Shown: one piece after another, positions 17,701 to 26,338 of the stretch | How the letters are laid out: every line of letters begins with the position of its first letter | Position numbering within the stretch: position 1 is the stretch's first letter | Source: RGIG3701 sp031553595 | GTDB taxonomy: Bacteria; Planctomycetota; Planctomycetia; Pirellulales; Thermoguttaceae | Direction of reading: 5' to 3' | Assembly: GCA_031553595.1 (NCBI GenBank) | Contig: JAVBLI010000036.1 | Location: forward strand, 27,997-91,996 | DNA length: 64,000 nucleotides | Notes under the pieces: generated by a model | Database searches by the model: none | Seen by the model: the letters and a program-made list of their open reading frames with translations, nothing else | What the model was told of the DNA's origin: nothing | Position numbers and translations under genes: made by a program

Positions 17701-18280
17701 GCAGATCGCGTATGCCGAGCGTGCGGACGAGTTTATCGCGTACACGGTGCTGCCGGATTTGAAGAAGCTGGGGCCGAAACTCGGGAAGCAACTCCCGGCG
17801 GTGAAGAACATGCTGGCGACGGTGGATGCCGCGGGGCTTCTGGCACAGATGGAGTCGGAAGGCGAGGTGACGCTCGAACTGCCCGGCGGCGGGGAGGTCA
17901 CACTCACGTCCGAAGACCTGCAAATCCGCTTCCAGGCGAAAGAAGGTTACGCGGCCAGCCAGGGCTCGAATTGCGTCGTGGTGCTCCGCACGGAGCTGAC
18001 GCCGGAGCTGATCGCGGAAGGCCATGCGCGGGAGATCGTGCGTGCGATTCAGACCCGCCGCAAGGAGCTCAACTGCGAATACACGGCCCGAATCGCCGTC
18101 GAGCTCTTAACGGATTCCGACGAACTGAGCGCCGCCGCCGAGCAATTCGCGCTTTACATCAGCGGCGAAACGCTGGCGGAGGTTTTCGTGCTGACGGAAG
18201 ATGCTGATTTCGCGAACGTCGAGCGTGTCCCGCTGACGCTTTCGGGCTTCGACGCAACGCTCGCGGTGAAGGTGATCTAA
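14741..18280 (+). CDS. ileS: Isoleucyl-tRNA synthetase
   Basis: 1179 residues, much longer than the roughly 940 of the standard bacterial enzyme and closer to the eukaryote-like IleS2 form. It charges tRNA-Ile in the cytoplasm. Class I motifs are clear: HPGH at residues 55-58 and KMSKS at 697-701. The editing domain (about 190-400) has GTGVVHQAPAFGEDDF. GWDTHGLPVEVEV and the anticodon-binding region after about residue 760 follow family order. The long C-terminal extension (to 1179) and absence of the C-terminal zinc finger usual in IleS1 support IleS2. That type is known to be less sensitive to mupirocin, which is a family statement, not tested here. A promoter-like TATAAT and a family 1 element lie upstream; another family 1 copy follows the stop by 11 bases. 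Confidence 0.96.
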   Translation: MFRTHEGSVSFPKLELEVMRWWQENGIYEKSLEIRQGAEPFVFFEGPPTANGMPHPGHCLTRAIKDLFPRYKTMRGYRCERKAGWDTHGLPVEVEVCKELGIHSKEEIEAYGVEPFIKLCQKSVWRYMKQWEELTQRLGFWIHLEEAYVTYHQSYVESVWWSLKNFFDRGLLYQGHKIVWWWAQGGTALSSGEVGQGYREVADPSVFVRFPLVNATETLKDTDLVVWTTTPWTLPSNQFAAVNPALDYAVVRFPEAKNPRNVVIAAGLVETVAAKLGGKKPAPYEILKTLPGSELLGLRYQPPFDGYYATDADKTGTLASGEKQHTAWRIVAADFVTLDAGTGVVHQAPAFGEDDFNVLQNEIARFVDGEGPELICAVEPDGTFSDVYPAWRGRWVKEMDREITQTLKAAELLFHQEQYLHEYPFCWRSPEDPLIQYPRRSWFIKTSQFKDQMVENNRQINWLPEHIKEGRFGNFLATNVDWALSRERYWGTPLPIWVCELTGHMEAVANYDELMAKPGVAGMDVWEAAKRAEPELPEDLKVHKPYIDAITYNSPCTQRMPDGSVPRMRRVTEVIDCWFDSGAMPFAQWGYPHTHGSQAEFESHFPADFISEALDQTRGWFYSQVAISTLLFGKKAGEDLQKAMTGTREYPHPFKNCIVLGLMLAEWWESQDGKQRFLNEDEAKTACGGKTVHKVGKMSKSLRNYRSPQEIFDTHGADALRWYFYANQVPWNPIIYSEQAIRDSMPEFMLRLWNVFGFFTIYANIDGFAPEEFLTGNVNQLNSADMADGKYYRPLAERSELDRWIISELNRTAAAVTESLDAYENFPAASRITALVDALSNWYVRRSRDRFWSNDKTAANTDKWDAYWTLYECLLTLAKMVAPFTPFLAEQLWKTLAREPFGARATESVHLCDYPTADDSRVDALLSERMALVREIVSQGHAARMGASLKVRQPLGLVEVVLTESARQQMDWLMAHSDLVCDELNVKQIAYAERADEFIAYTVLPDLKKLGPKLGKQLPAVKNMLATVDAAGLLAQMESEGEVTLELPGGGEVTLTSEDLQIRFQAKEGYAASQGSNCVVVLRTELTPELIAEGHAREIVRAIQTRRKELNCEYTARIAVELLTDSDELSAAAEQFALYISGETLAEVFVLTEDADFANVERVPLTLSGFDATLAVKVI

Positions 18281-18291
18281 GACTTCCGCGG

Positions 18292-18406
18292 AAGAAACAG
18301 CAGCCGGGAATGAAGTGAAACGAAATGACCGGATAGAAATGGGGAATGCGTTTCCACTTCTTATCCGCTCACTGCGTTCCGCTGCATTCCCGGCTGCTGT
18401 TCTTGT
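18292..18406. repeat. Family 1 hairpin element, copy 3 (AATG subtype)
   Basis: Starts 11 bases after the ileS stop. Arms GAAACAGCAGCCGGGAATG and CATTCCCGGCTGCTGTTC. The left arm has AATGACCGGATA while the right arm is slightly diverged (ATCCGCTCACT). It lies between convergent genes. Confidence 0.88.
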
Positions 18407-18459
18407 GCCCAGGCGAATTTCAAAAATACGCAAAATGATCCATGCCGGCTATTCGCCGT

Positions 18460-19083
18460 TCATATGCCGGTTTCTGTCCGGGTGTGCGTCTTGCGGGGGA
18501 GGAGAAAAATATGGGCGGTGACCCCGAAAACCAGATAGATGAGTGCCAATCCGCCGACGGATACGCCGAGATACCCAAGCAGCACGGCCAGGAACGGAGC
18601 GTCCGGGAACGCTTTTGCCATGTACTCGACGTAAGCGAGGAATGGGCCGGCAAAGAATTGTGCGGGCGTGGTGATTTTACGCATCGGTCCGGCACCCGGC
18701 ATCCACGCCGAGAGCACCACCAGCAGCAAAAGAAAGAGAAACAGGGCCCCGAAAAAGCACATCTGATGAAACGCGAGTCGTTGCTGCCAGTTTCGCGTCC
18801 AGGCATCCGGCTGCTTGCGAAAGATCGTCACGCCACTCTGGACGACCCGAACCATCAGATAAACGATGAATGCCAGCAGGATCGGTACGCCGGTCATGAG
18901 CGTCAGAATCATGAAAGCCCACGAAATCACCATCGTTTCCGGCACCAGCACCGTCAGAATGATCGGCGAGATGATATAAATCAGCACCGCAAGGAGAATT
19001 AGCAGGTGAATCCGCAATTTCCACAGCCATTGCTGCGCCGCGGCATGGGGGGAGTACGCTTGGGGAGGAGATTCTGTGGACAT
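18460..19083 (-). CDS. Membrane protein of unknown function
   Basis: 207 residues with about four strongly hydrophobic helices (near 28-50, 54-80, 112-130 and 160-195) and a charged central loop (RKQPDAWTRNWQQR). No family recognised. It stands alone, convergent with ileS, and is preceded by a strong predicted promoter. Confidence 0.7.
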   Translation of the reverse strand: MSTESPPQAYSPHAAAQQWLWKLRIHLLILLAVLIYIISPIILTVLVPETMVISWAFMILTLMTGVPILLAFIVYLMVRVVQSGVTIFRKQPDAWTRNWQQRLAFHQMCFFGALFLFLLLLVVLSAWMPGAGPMRKITTPAQFFAGPFLAYVEYMAKAFPDAPFLAVLLGYLGVSVGGLALIYLVFGVTAHIFLLPRKTHTRTETGI

Positions 19084-19124
19084 GCGAAACCCTGATTCGT
19101 TTGGTGAACATTATTACACCGTTC

Positions 19125-19153
19125 ATTATCCCTCGGCAAACGTGCCTTGTCAA
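19125..19153 (-). promoter_or_regulatory. Predicted promoter for the membrane-protein gene
   Basis: Minus strand: TTGACA at 19153-19148 (perfect), 17-base spacer, GATAAT at 19130-19125, about 41 bases before the start at 19083. Confidence 0.7.
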
Positions 19154-19186
19154 GCGCCTTGAGCATTCTGGGAGTGACTTTGGCCA

Positions 19187-19205
19187 AGAACAGCAGCCGG
19201 GAGCG
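19187..19205. repeat. Family 1 element, solo outer end
   Basis: AAGAACAGCAGCCGGGAGCG matches the outer end of family 1 elements but has no partner arm within the following 150 bases. It is a truncated remnant in the spacer upstream of the PEP-CTERM gene. Confidence 0.65.
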
Positions 19206-19249
19206 GGTGATAATTCAGGAAAAAACTACGATTTTTTCATGCGCCGTTC

Positions 19250-19278
19250 TTGCGTCCAGGCCCGGGCTGGATTATAAT
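19250..19278 (+). promoter_or_regulatory. Predicted promoter for the PEP-CTERM gene
   Basis: TTGCGT at 19250-19255, 17-base spacer, TATAAT at 19273-19278. The start codon is at 19347, leaving a leader of about 60 bases with AAAAGGAG before the ATG. Confidence 0.7.
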
Positions 19279-19346
19279 AGAGGATTATACTCTGAATATC
19301 TGTCTATTAATGTTGGATTTCCTCAATCAAAAGGAGAAAAAGCACG

Positions 19347-22244
19347 ATGTTGCTTACATGGAAAAAAATGGCGTTGTGGATCGCGTCGCTGGTCTGCGGC
19401 GTGGTTTTCGCATGTTTTGCGGCTCCGGCCGGGGCTCAGACGTACATTACGGACAGCTATGACCTTGAGGGAGGAGGTTGGCGTGTTTACACGAGTGAAG
19501 GCGGGTGCAATAATGGTAGTGGCCAATTGGACAACGAGGTCATTCTGACCCGGTCGCAATTGGTCTTCTGTCCAAATGAAGGGGCAGGGGACGGCACCGG
19601 CCCTGCTATTGATTTGACCGCGAGTATAAACTTCACGCTGAACGAGTTCGGCTACTTTCGTGCCGGCTGGGGGAAAGGTGCCACCATCAATGGTAATATC
19701 ACCGGAGACGGCAACCTGGGCATCGCGCACGATTCCGGCGCCATCACGCTCACCGGCACCAACACCTACACTGGCAACACGATTATCGGCATCGACTCCA
19801 ACCAAGCCACCCAGGCAATGCTCATCCTCGGTAGCAGCGGGGCGTTGCCCGCCGGCACGACGGTGGTTTTCAATACGGTAAACGGGAATGCCGTTCTTGA
19901 TTTGAATTCTTTCAGCTCCTCGGTCTCTAAACTTGTTAACGGCGACGGCACGAATAAACCTACCGTCCAAGGTGTCGGGACATTAACCACCACGACCAAC
20001 GAAGACTGGTCGCTGTCATGGCTTAACGGCGCCAATGCTGCTAATTCTGTTTTCAGCAAAGGCGGCACAGGAACCCTGACCCTCAACGGTACGAACGATA
20101 ATAGCGGTCTGATGGTGTCTGTCGCCAGCGGCACGTTGATACTGGCGAAAGAGAGCAGTGCGGGTGCTCATGCCGTATCGAGTATCGTGGGTGTTGCGCC
20201 AACCGCAACGCTTCAGCTTGCCGGTACCGGCGGAAGCCAGGTCTACGACGATAGCACGGTTTCCGACATGAATGGCACATTCAATCTCAATGGCCGTTCG
20301 GAGACGATTAAGCAGCTCTCCGGCTCCGGGAAAGTCATCAACACCGTCCAGAACACGCGATCCACCCTGACCATCGGCACCGGCGACCTCTCGGCTTACG
20401 CATTCACGGGAACCATCGGCGACCCCGATTCGAAGGCGGATTCCAACATCCGCCTGGCTTTTGGAAACGATGGCTCGGCCAAGGCGATTCCCAGCGTGAC
20501 GAACTATCACACCGGCGGCACAGTGCTGACCGGCGGAGTCAAACAAATTGCCGGTGGCGCCCAGATGGATTTCTTCGGATACGGTCCGGTTGTTCTCGAT
20601 GGTGTTACGCTGGCAATTCAAGATAATACCATTCCTTTTACCAATACATTCCAACCCGGCGGGGTGGATATTGAACTGGCCGCTGGTGGCGGTGGCTTTC
20701 GGGCCTGGGGGCAGGGCCAGACGAATGTCACGGGCAATGTCACCGGTGTCGGCAACCTCTGGATCACCTATGACACAGCCAATAGGTACTTCACTTTCTC
20801 GGGTGAGAACGTCTACGAAGGCAATACGCTCATCGGATATAAGTACGGTGGGAATAACGCCAATGATAGTCGGAGCCATCTCCGTCTCGGCAGCGACACC
20901 GCGCTTCCTCAAACTACGACGGTTGTTTTCGGCACCCTTTATGCCGGCTCTGAACTCGATATGGCAGGCCACAACGCCACCGTTACAAAACTGGCGCTGG
21001 ACGGCGAAAACGGCGCTGCGGCAAGAAACATCAATAACTCAGTCGGCGATGGTACCGACGAAAAAGTTTCCACGCTGACCATGAAATTCAGCGCGGACGA
21101 CACTCCGGAATGGACGTTCCCCGAAGTAACGGTCGGGAACGAAATCGTTTTGCGTAAAGACGGCGCCGGAACGCTGACCATTAACTCTTCTGCCGTCAGC
21201 AATAATAAAAATTTCCAGTTGGCGGGCGGGAAACTGAAACTTAGTGATGCCGGGCTGCTCGACGGCAAAACGCTGGAAATCGTTGCCAGCGGCACGGGCG
21301 GGCAGACGCTCGTTCTCGAATCCACCGATGCTTATCTCGGTACGTACGACATCGCGGGCGAGCAAACCTTCACGCTGGAGGGCAGCGGCACAGGGAATCA
21401 CACTTTCGCCGGCACCATTATCGCCGCGGCCGACGTCGAACTCGCCCTGAAACCAGGCGCCACCATGCTGGATGTGACCAGCGCAATTTCGCTTGAGACC
21501 GATAAGCCGTTTACTATTTCCGCCAGAGGCGCCGCTTCGGACACCGGCAAGGCGACCGTTTCCGGCAAAATTTCCGGCGCCGGCCCCCTGACTCTGGCCA
21601 CGGACGCCGGCAGTTCCCTGACTATTTCCGGAAATAACGACTACACCGGCGGCACGAACATATCGGGCAACATCATCGCCGGCAGCGCTTCCGCTTTCGG
21701 TGCTGAAGAAATCACGCTCACCGGCCAGACGAACCTGACACTTGACCGCGTCAGCATTTCCAACGATATCGATCTTGCTGGGAAGGAGTTGGTGTTTCGC
21801 GCAACCAACGGCGAGACGGCGACGACCTCGGGGAGTATTTCCGGCAGTGGCGGCAAGGGCGCGTTGTTTTTTGAGTTGGCCGACCTGGCCCCCAATATGC
21901 TGCTGACCGAAGCCGGCTCAATGTCGATTCACGACGCCATCCTTTCCATTTCCTGTTCCGACCTGCTGGGTGTTCGAGGAAATACGTATTATCTTTTCGA
22001 TGCGGTCACCTTTTATGATGGAGATGATGCGATCGTTGACATAACCGATTACCTTGGCGATATGCTCGACTTTTCCCAGGCGGGAGGAGCGTATTTCTGG
22101 CTTTACGGATACGATGAGGGAGATGGCCCCGGCGGCATTTGGATTCAGCTCAACGACAACGCGGTGCCGGAACCGGCAACATGGCTGCTGTTGCTGCTGG
22201 CCATCCCCGCGATTTGGCGTTTTCGTCGCCGCGCGGCAACGTGA
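19347..22244 (+). CDS. PEP-CTERM surface protein with autotransporter-type beta-helix repeats
   Basis: 965 residues. A signal peptide ends near residue 30 (PAGAQT). The body is a repetitive beta-helix rich in Gly, Thr, Asn and Ser with units such as LTLNGTN, LTGTNTYTGNT and LTISGNNDYTGGT, the pattern called autotransporter-associated beta-strand repeats. The C-terminus is a PEP-CTERM tag: VPEPATW, a hydrophobic helix, then FRRR. In other bacteria this tag is cut by an exosortase and the protein is sorted to the surface or exopolymer. No exosortase is in the window. It therefore has an autotransporter-like passenger but no barrel, unlike the giant protein at 56-62 kb. AAAAGGAG precedes the start, and an intrinsic terminator follows. 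Confidence 0.9.
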   Translation: MLLTWKKMALWIASLVCGVVFACFAAPAGAQTYITDSYDLEGGGWRVYTSEGGCNNGSGQLDNEVILTRSQLVFCPNEGAGDGTGPAIDLTASINFTLNEFGYFRAGWGKGATINGNITGDGNLGIAHDSGAITLTGTNTYTGNTIIGIDSNQATQAMLILGSSGALPAGTTVVFNTVNGNAVLDLNSFSSSVSKLVNGDGTNKPTVQGVGTLTTTTNEDWSLSWLNGANAANSVFSKGGTGTLTLNGTNDNSGLMVSVASGTLILAKESSAGAHAVSSIVGVAPTATLQLAGTGGSQVYDDSTVSDMNGTFNLNGRSETIKQLSGSGKVINTVQNTRSTLTIGTGDLSAYAFTGTIGDPDSKADSNIRLAFGNDGSAKAIPSVTNYHTGGTVLTGGVKQIAGGAQMDFFGYGPVVLDGVTLAIQDNTIPFTNTFQPGGVDIELAAGGGGFRAWGQGQTNVTGNVTGVGNLWITYDTANRYFTFSGENVYEGNTLIGYKYGGNNANDSRSHLRLGSDTALPQTTTVVFGTLYAGSELDMAGHNATVTKLALDGENGAAARNINNSVGDGTDEKVSTLTMKFSADDTPEWTFPEVTVGNEIVLRKDGAGTLTINSSAVSNNKNFQLAGGKLKLSDAGLLDGKTLEIVASGTGGQTLVLESTDAYLGTYDIAGEQTFTLEGSGTGNHTFAGTIIAAADVELALKPGATMLDVTSAISLETDKPFTISARGAASDTGKATVSGKISGAGPLTLATDAGSSLTISGNNDYTGGTNISGNIIAGSASAFGAEEITLTGQTNLTLDRVSISNDIDLAGKELVFRATNGETATTSGSISGSGGKGALFFELADLAPNMLLTEAGSMSIHDAILSISCSDLLGVRGNTYYLFDAVTFYDGDDAIVDITDYLGDMLDFSQAGGAYFWLYGYDEGDGPGGIWIQLNDNAVPEPATWLLLLLAIPAIWRFRRRAAT

Positions 22245-22268
22245 GCGACAGTCCCTGTCCTGATTTTG

Positions 22269-22295
22269 AACCCGGTTTCGAAGCCGGGTTTTTTT
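22269..22295 (+). terminator. Intrinsic terminator after the PEP-CTERM gene
   Basis: Stem AACCCGG / CCGGGTT with loop TTTCGAAG, followed by a run of seven T. It separates the PEP-CTERM gene from the GH172 gene 30 bases downstream. Confidence 0.85.
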
Positions 22296-22324
22296 GTATG
22301 CGAATTTTTTTTAAGGAGTCCATC

Positions 22325-24367
22325 ATGAAAAGATGTTTGTTGTGTCTCGGTGTGATGATGTTGTCGCTGGCGGCGGCGCGGGCGGAGGAGGTGAAGAAGC
22401 CGATCTCGGTCGCGACGCTTTTGGCGGAAATGACGGATCGCGCGGAAGTCGCCCGTTTTCCCGATCCGGCGTATACGTGTAAGCAGGCCAGTTCGTATGA
22501 CCGGGCGTCGAAAACCCCGGAGGATCACGATGCGTGGTTCGCCAACGGCGACGCGTCGCAGTTCGTGCGGGAGGAGGAGAACGCAGGCCGTAAGGAGTGG
22601 GTGCTGATGGATGAAAAAGGCCCCGGCGCGATCGTCCGCTGGTGGATCACGGCCCCGCATTACCGCACGACCCTCCGCGTGTACATCGACGGCTCCGACA
22701 CCCCCGCGATCGAGGCGAATGCCGACGACCTACTCGGCGGCGATTATCTCGTCGGCGCCCCACTGTCGGCGGAGAGGGCCCGCGGGCGGAATCTGTACCT
22801 GCCCATCCCGTACGCCAAAAGCATCAAAGTGACGGCCGACAAAATGTGGACCGGCAACCCCGACGAGGAGCAGGGCAACCTGTACTACCAGATCAATTAC
22901 CGCACCTACCCCGCCAACACCGGTGTGGTGTCGTTCACGAAGCAGCAGCTGGAAGCGCTGCCGACGCGAGCGATTTTGGAATATCTGTTACAACCCCGGA
23001 TCGTTATTCTCAAAGAAGAAGACCACAGCACATATCGCCAGATGTCGCCCGGCAGCACGTCTTCCATCGGCACCATCCTCGGCCCCGCGGCCGTGACGTG
23101 CATCGGCCTGAAAATCGAAGAGGAGGGAGACCTTACCCAGATGCTGCGCAGCCTGATCGTGGAAATTTCTTTCGACGAAGCGGACGACGACGGCGGCCAA
23201 AGCCCCATGAAAGTCTGCTGCCCCGCGAGCGAATTTTTCGGCAGCGGCGTCGGCGTGAATCCCTACAACTCATGGTACGCGCGCGTGCAGGAAGACGGCA
23301 CGATGCTTGCCTTCTGGGTCATGCCGTTCAAGAAGACGTGTGACTTTCAGGTGCGAAACGTCGGCGAAGAGACCATTAAAGTCCGGACGGCGACGATCTC
23401 GAAACCCTGGCAGTGGGACGACTGCTCGATGTATTTCCACTGCAACTGGCGTCAGCAGCGCGAGATTCCGACCCGGCCGATGATCGACTGGGAGTATATC
23501 AAACTCCAGGGCGAGGGCGTGTTTGTCGGCGACGTGCTGACGGTTTATAATCGTGTGCCCGAGTGGTGGGGCGAGGGCGACGAGAAGATTTACGTCGACG
23601 GCGAGACGTTCCCCTCCCATTTCGGCACCGGCACCGAGGATTATTACGGCTACGCGTGGTGCACGCCGGCGTTTTTCGAGGCCCCGTTCCACGCCCAACC
23701 ACGTGCGGAAGGCCCGGGCAATTACGGCAACACGACCAACCTGCGTTATCGTGCCCTGGACGCGATCCCGTTCACGAAGGACTTCCGTTTCGATATGGAG
23801 GTCTGGCACTGGCACGCGACGACGAAGATCGATTACGCCGCAGCGACGATGTGGTACGGCAAGCCCGGCGCGAAAGCGATGGGTGCGCCGACGCCCGAAG
23901 CGATGATCGCCGAGGCGAAGATGCCGGTGCAGTATGTGTCGCCGAAATTCCTGCCGCGGATTCCGGGATTTACATTTAAATCCGCCCCGAACGGCACGGT
24001 GCAGGTGCAGGACATGCGGGAATTCTCGGGCGGCAAGTGGCACGAAAACCGCCAACTCTGGTGGACGGGCGCAAAGCCGGGCGATAAGATCGAGCTGGCC
24101 GTCACGCTTGAGAAGTCGGGCAAACAGCGCTTCGTGTGCTCGATGACGAAGGCGGTCGATTACGGCATGGTGCAGTTTTACCTCGACGGCGTGAAGATCG
24201 GCGAGCCCGTCGACCTGTTCAATCACGGCGTCATCCACACCGGCGACGTCACCATCGGCGACGTGAACGCCGAGGCCGGCGAGCATACGCTGACGGTCGA
24301 AATCGTGGGCAAAAACGAAAACGCCTCGAATTATCTTTTCGGCATCGACGCGTTCCGGTTTGAGTAA
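22325..24367 (+). CDS. DUF2961 / GH172-family glycoside hydrolase
   Basis: 680 residues from ATG 22325 (AAGGAG upstream, signal peptide ending AAARAEE); the frame runs further back but overlaps the previous gene. The conserved GH172 core is plain: SSYDRAS near the N-terminus, GPGAIVRWWIT, a jelly-roll body and FGTGTEDYYGYAW (about residues 433-445). Known members act on fructofuranosides and arabinofuranosides. The extra C-terminal domain (about 540-680), with KWHENRQLWWTGAKPGD and LYLDG-like beta strands, is probably a carbohydrate-binding or beta-sandwich module. Acts outside the cytoplasm. The true substrate is not known; the neighbouring sugar genes suggest plant or host glycan use. Confidence 0.9.
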   Translation: MKRCLLCLGVMMLSLAAARAEEVKKPISVATLLAEMTDRAEVARFPDPAYTCKQASSYDRASKTPEDHDAWFANGDASQFVREEENAGRKEWVLMDEKGPGAIVRWWITAPHYRTTLRVYIDGSDTPAIEANADDLLGGDYLVGAPLSAERARGRNLYLPIPYAKSIKVTADKMWTGNPDEEQGNLYYQINYRTYPANTGVVSFTKQQLEALPTRAILEYLLQPRIVILKEEDHSTYRQMSPGSTSSIGTILGPAAVTCIGLKIEEEGDLTQMLRSLIVEISFDEADDDGGQSPMKVCCPASEFFGSGVGVNPYNSWYARVQEDGTMLAFWVMPFKKTCDFQVRNVGEETIKVRTATISKPWQWDDCSMYFHCNWRQQREIPTRPMIDWEYIKLQGEGVFVGDVLTVYNRVPEWWGEGDEKIYVDGETFPSHFGTGTEDYYGYAWCTPAFFEAPFHAQPRAEGPGNYGNTTNLRYRALDAIPFTKDFRFDMEVWHWHATTKIDYAAATMWYGKPGAKAMGAPTPEAMIAEAKMPVQYVSPKFLPRIPGFTFKSAPNGTVQVQDMREFSGGKWHENRQLWWTGAKPGDKIELAVTLEKSGKQRFVCSMTKAVDYGMVQFYLDGVKIGEPVDLFNHGVIHTGDVTIGDVNAEAGEHTLTVEIVGKNENASNYLFGIDAFRFE

Positions 24368-24397
24368 ATGGTGGAGCAACTACCGAATTAATGGTTT

Positions 24398-24525
24398 CAC
24401 AAGAAACAACAGCCGGGAGTGGAGTGTTAGCGCAGAGACCGGATGGAAGTGGGAAAAATCCTGGCTATTCTGCCCGGTCTCTTCGCGTCACTGCGTTCCG
24501 CTGCGCTCCCGGCTGCTGTTTCGTG
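24398..24525. repeat. Family 1 hairpin element, copy 4 (AGAG subtype)
   Basis: Arms ACAAGAAACAACAGCCGGGAG and CTCCCGGCTGCTGTTTCGTG; both carry the AGAGACCGG form. It lies between the convergent GH172 and DUF6807 genes. Confidence 0.9.
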
Positions 24526-24551
24526 ATTAACCTGGTAACCGCTTCAGCGTT

Positions 24552-26318
24552 TCACTGCGCATACGCCCCATACGCCTTTTGGATGGCCTCACGCGACGTT
24601 TCGCCTTCCCAGACGACCACGCGATAACGCAACGTGAGCGGTTTTTCGGCCGGCATGGGAATGGGCTCACGGTGTAAATTCAGGGCTGCGCTGAGGTACG
24701 CGAAGGAGGTTCCCGCATCCCCCATCGTGAAGGCGAACATGGGGATGGGATTCGCGGGGTGGTCGAACAGCGCGACCGTCACGGGCTTGCCGTCGAGCTT
24801 CGCAGTGTAGGCCATCCACTGGCAGTGCGTCAGACGCTCGTCGCCGCGGACGATTTCGCTGTCGTTGGCGTCGCTGTCGCTGAAAAACCGCCCGTCTTTA
24901 TCCATCGTTTGGTCGAAACGCATGCCCAGGCCGTGATAATGGCCGGCGTTCTTCTCGCCGAGCTGCGTCGCTTCCGGCGCAGTCAGTTCCGTCTGCCAGT
25001 CGAGCACGGTTGCGCCGTCCGCTTCGGCCACGTGGATTTCGCGTGTCTCAGTGAGCAGCGTTTTGCCGTCGGCGTTTTGCCACGCAAGCTTACTTTGCAG
25101 CGAATTGTCGGGCGATGTTAAATCCAGCGTTTGTTGCCGCCCGGCCTGCGGCGTGTGCTCCTCCCAGAAATTCACGCCCCCGGCCCACGTCGCAAACATC
25201 AGCGCGTGATGGTGGAGGTGGTCGTACGGGGCGTCGCGCAGAACGTTCCGGCCCTTGGGTGTATACAGTTCATCCACGTACGGCTTGAACGGCACCTCAG
25301 CGTAACGGTATCGCGCCAGCGGTTTGCCGTCGGCCGAGAGCGTCACCGCCAGCGGAATGTCGGCCGCGCAAGCTTCCGCCTGCTTACCCGGCGCGATTCG
25401 ATAAAGACCGTCGCCGCGCGAAACGGTGTAAAGCGTATGGCCTTTGCCGTCGCCGTTCTGCCTCGCGACGATGTTCTTGAACACCGGATCGCCGTCGGAG
25501 GTCAGCTGCGTCCAGGTTTTTGTTTCGCGGCGGTAAGCGTGAATTTTCCCCGCACGGTCCACGGCGTAAAGCGTATCCAGCCCGCCGTCATTACGGCCCA
25601 CGGCCAGGCACACCGCCTCCTGATTCAGACTCTCGACCGTTTTGTTCTGGCACAAAAACACCTGCCCGTCGCGGTCGAGTATCGCGATTTCATCGCCCGG
25701 CGAAGCGGTAAAATCGCCCGCCAGCACGGCGACGATATTTTTGCCCTCCACCATTTTCGCATACGTGTTCCACTTCGGCGAGTAGCTGTAAACATTGCCC
25801 TCCGCGACGACGGCGAAATCGTCCAGGTCGCTTCGGCGGTCGAATCTCCCCGCCGAAGCTTGTGAAAACGCGCCCGGCACGCCGATCCACGCGTCACCCA
25901 TGACGTCTTTCGTCCAGCGATACGCGCTGCCGTCGAAGGTGCAGGCCAGCAGCGAAAACTTCGGGGCTTCCGCCGCACACCGCCCCATGGCCATCGTTTT
26001 CACACTGTGCCCGAACGGCCCCCATTGCGTGCCATTAGTGACGTCGAAAAGATGCAGCGCCTTGCGCGCGTCGTCAAGGAAAATCAACTGATCCTCCCCC
26101 GTGTCCATGAGGTCGGCGGCCAGGATAGCGTACATCTTCACGCCCGGCATGGGGACGGTCACATCGCCGTCGTTGTAGACGCGGAGAGTGCCCACATTGT
26201 CCACCCACGCCACACCGAAGGTGCCCGCCGTGAGCGTCGGCTGTGTGTTTTGCCCGGCGGCGGCGTATGGCGACAAAAATAGTGAAAAAAGAACCGCGAG
26301 AACGGCATATCGTTTCAT
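24552..26318 (-). CDS. Secreted beta-propeller fused to a DUF6807 (PmoA-like) domain
   Basis: 588 residues from ATG 26318 (AAGGAG upstream; signal peptide MKRYAVLAVLFSLFLSPYAAA). Residues 30 to about 315 look like a beta-propeller of FG-GAP or VCBS type, with recurring segments such as GDFTASPGDEIAILDRDG and MDTGEDQLIFLDD. Residues 320-588 match DUF6807, called PmoA-like in some databases: PFKPYVDELYTPKGRNV, HHHALMFATWAGGVNFWEE and a late FDHPANP motif. Despite the name there is no sign of methane oxidation; these proteins occur beside sugar oxidoreductases. It is convergent with GH172 and leads in series from the Gfo/Idh/MocA gene. Function unproven. Confidence 0.82.
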   Translation of the reverse strand: MKRYAVLAVLFSLFLSPYAAAGQNTQPTLTAGTFGVAWVDNVGTLRVYNDGDVTVPMPGVKMYAILAADLMDTGEDQLIFLDDARKALHLFDVTNGTQWGPFGHSVKTMAMGRCAAEAPKFSLLACTFDGSAYRWTKDVMGDAWIGVPGAFSQASAGRFDRRSDLDDFAVVAEGNVYSYSPKWNTYAKMVEGKNIVAVLAGDFTASPGDEIAILDRDGQVFLCQNKTVESLNQEAVCLAVGRNDGGLDTLYAVDRAGKIHAYRRETKTWTQLTSDGDPVFKNIVARQNGDGKGHTLYTVSRGDGLYRIAPGKQAEACAADIPLAVTLSADGKPLARYRYAEVPFKPYVDELYTPKGRNVLRDAPYDHLHHHALMFATWAGGVNFWEEHTPQAGRQQTLDLTSPDNSLQSKLAWQNADGKTLLTETREIHVAEADGATVLDWQTELTAPEATQLGEKNAGHYHGLGMRFDQTMDKDGRFFSDSDANDSEIVRGDERLTHCQWMAYTAKLDGKPVTVALFDHPANPIPMFAFTMGDAGTSFAYLSAALNLHREPIPMPAEKPLTLRYRVVVWEGETSREAIQKAYGAYAQ

Positions 26319-26338
26319 GGAAAGACTCCTTGGGTTAG

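Noticed and set aside
24552..26318. Methane monooxygenase subunit, from the PmoA-like family name
   Set aside because: The protein is a soluble secreted two-domain protein with no membrane helices and no pmoB or pmoC; the family name is misleading.
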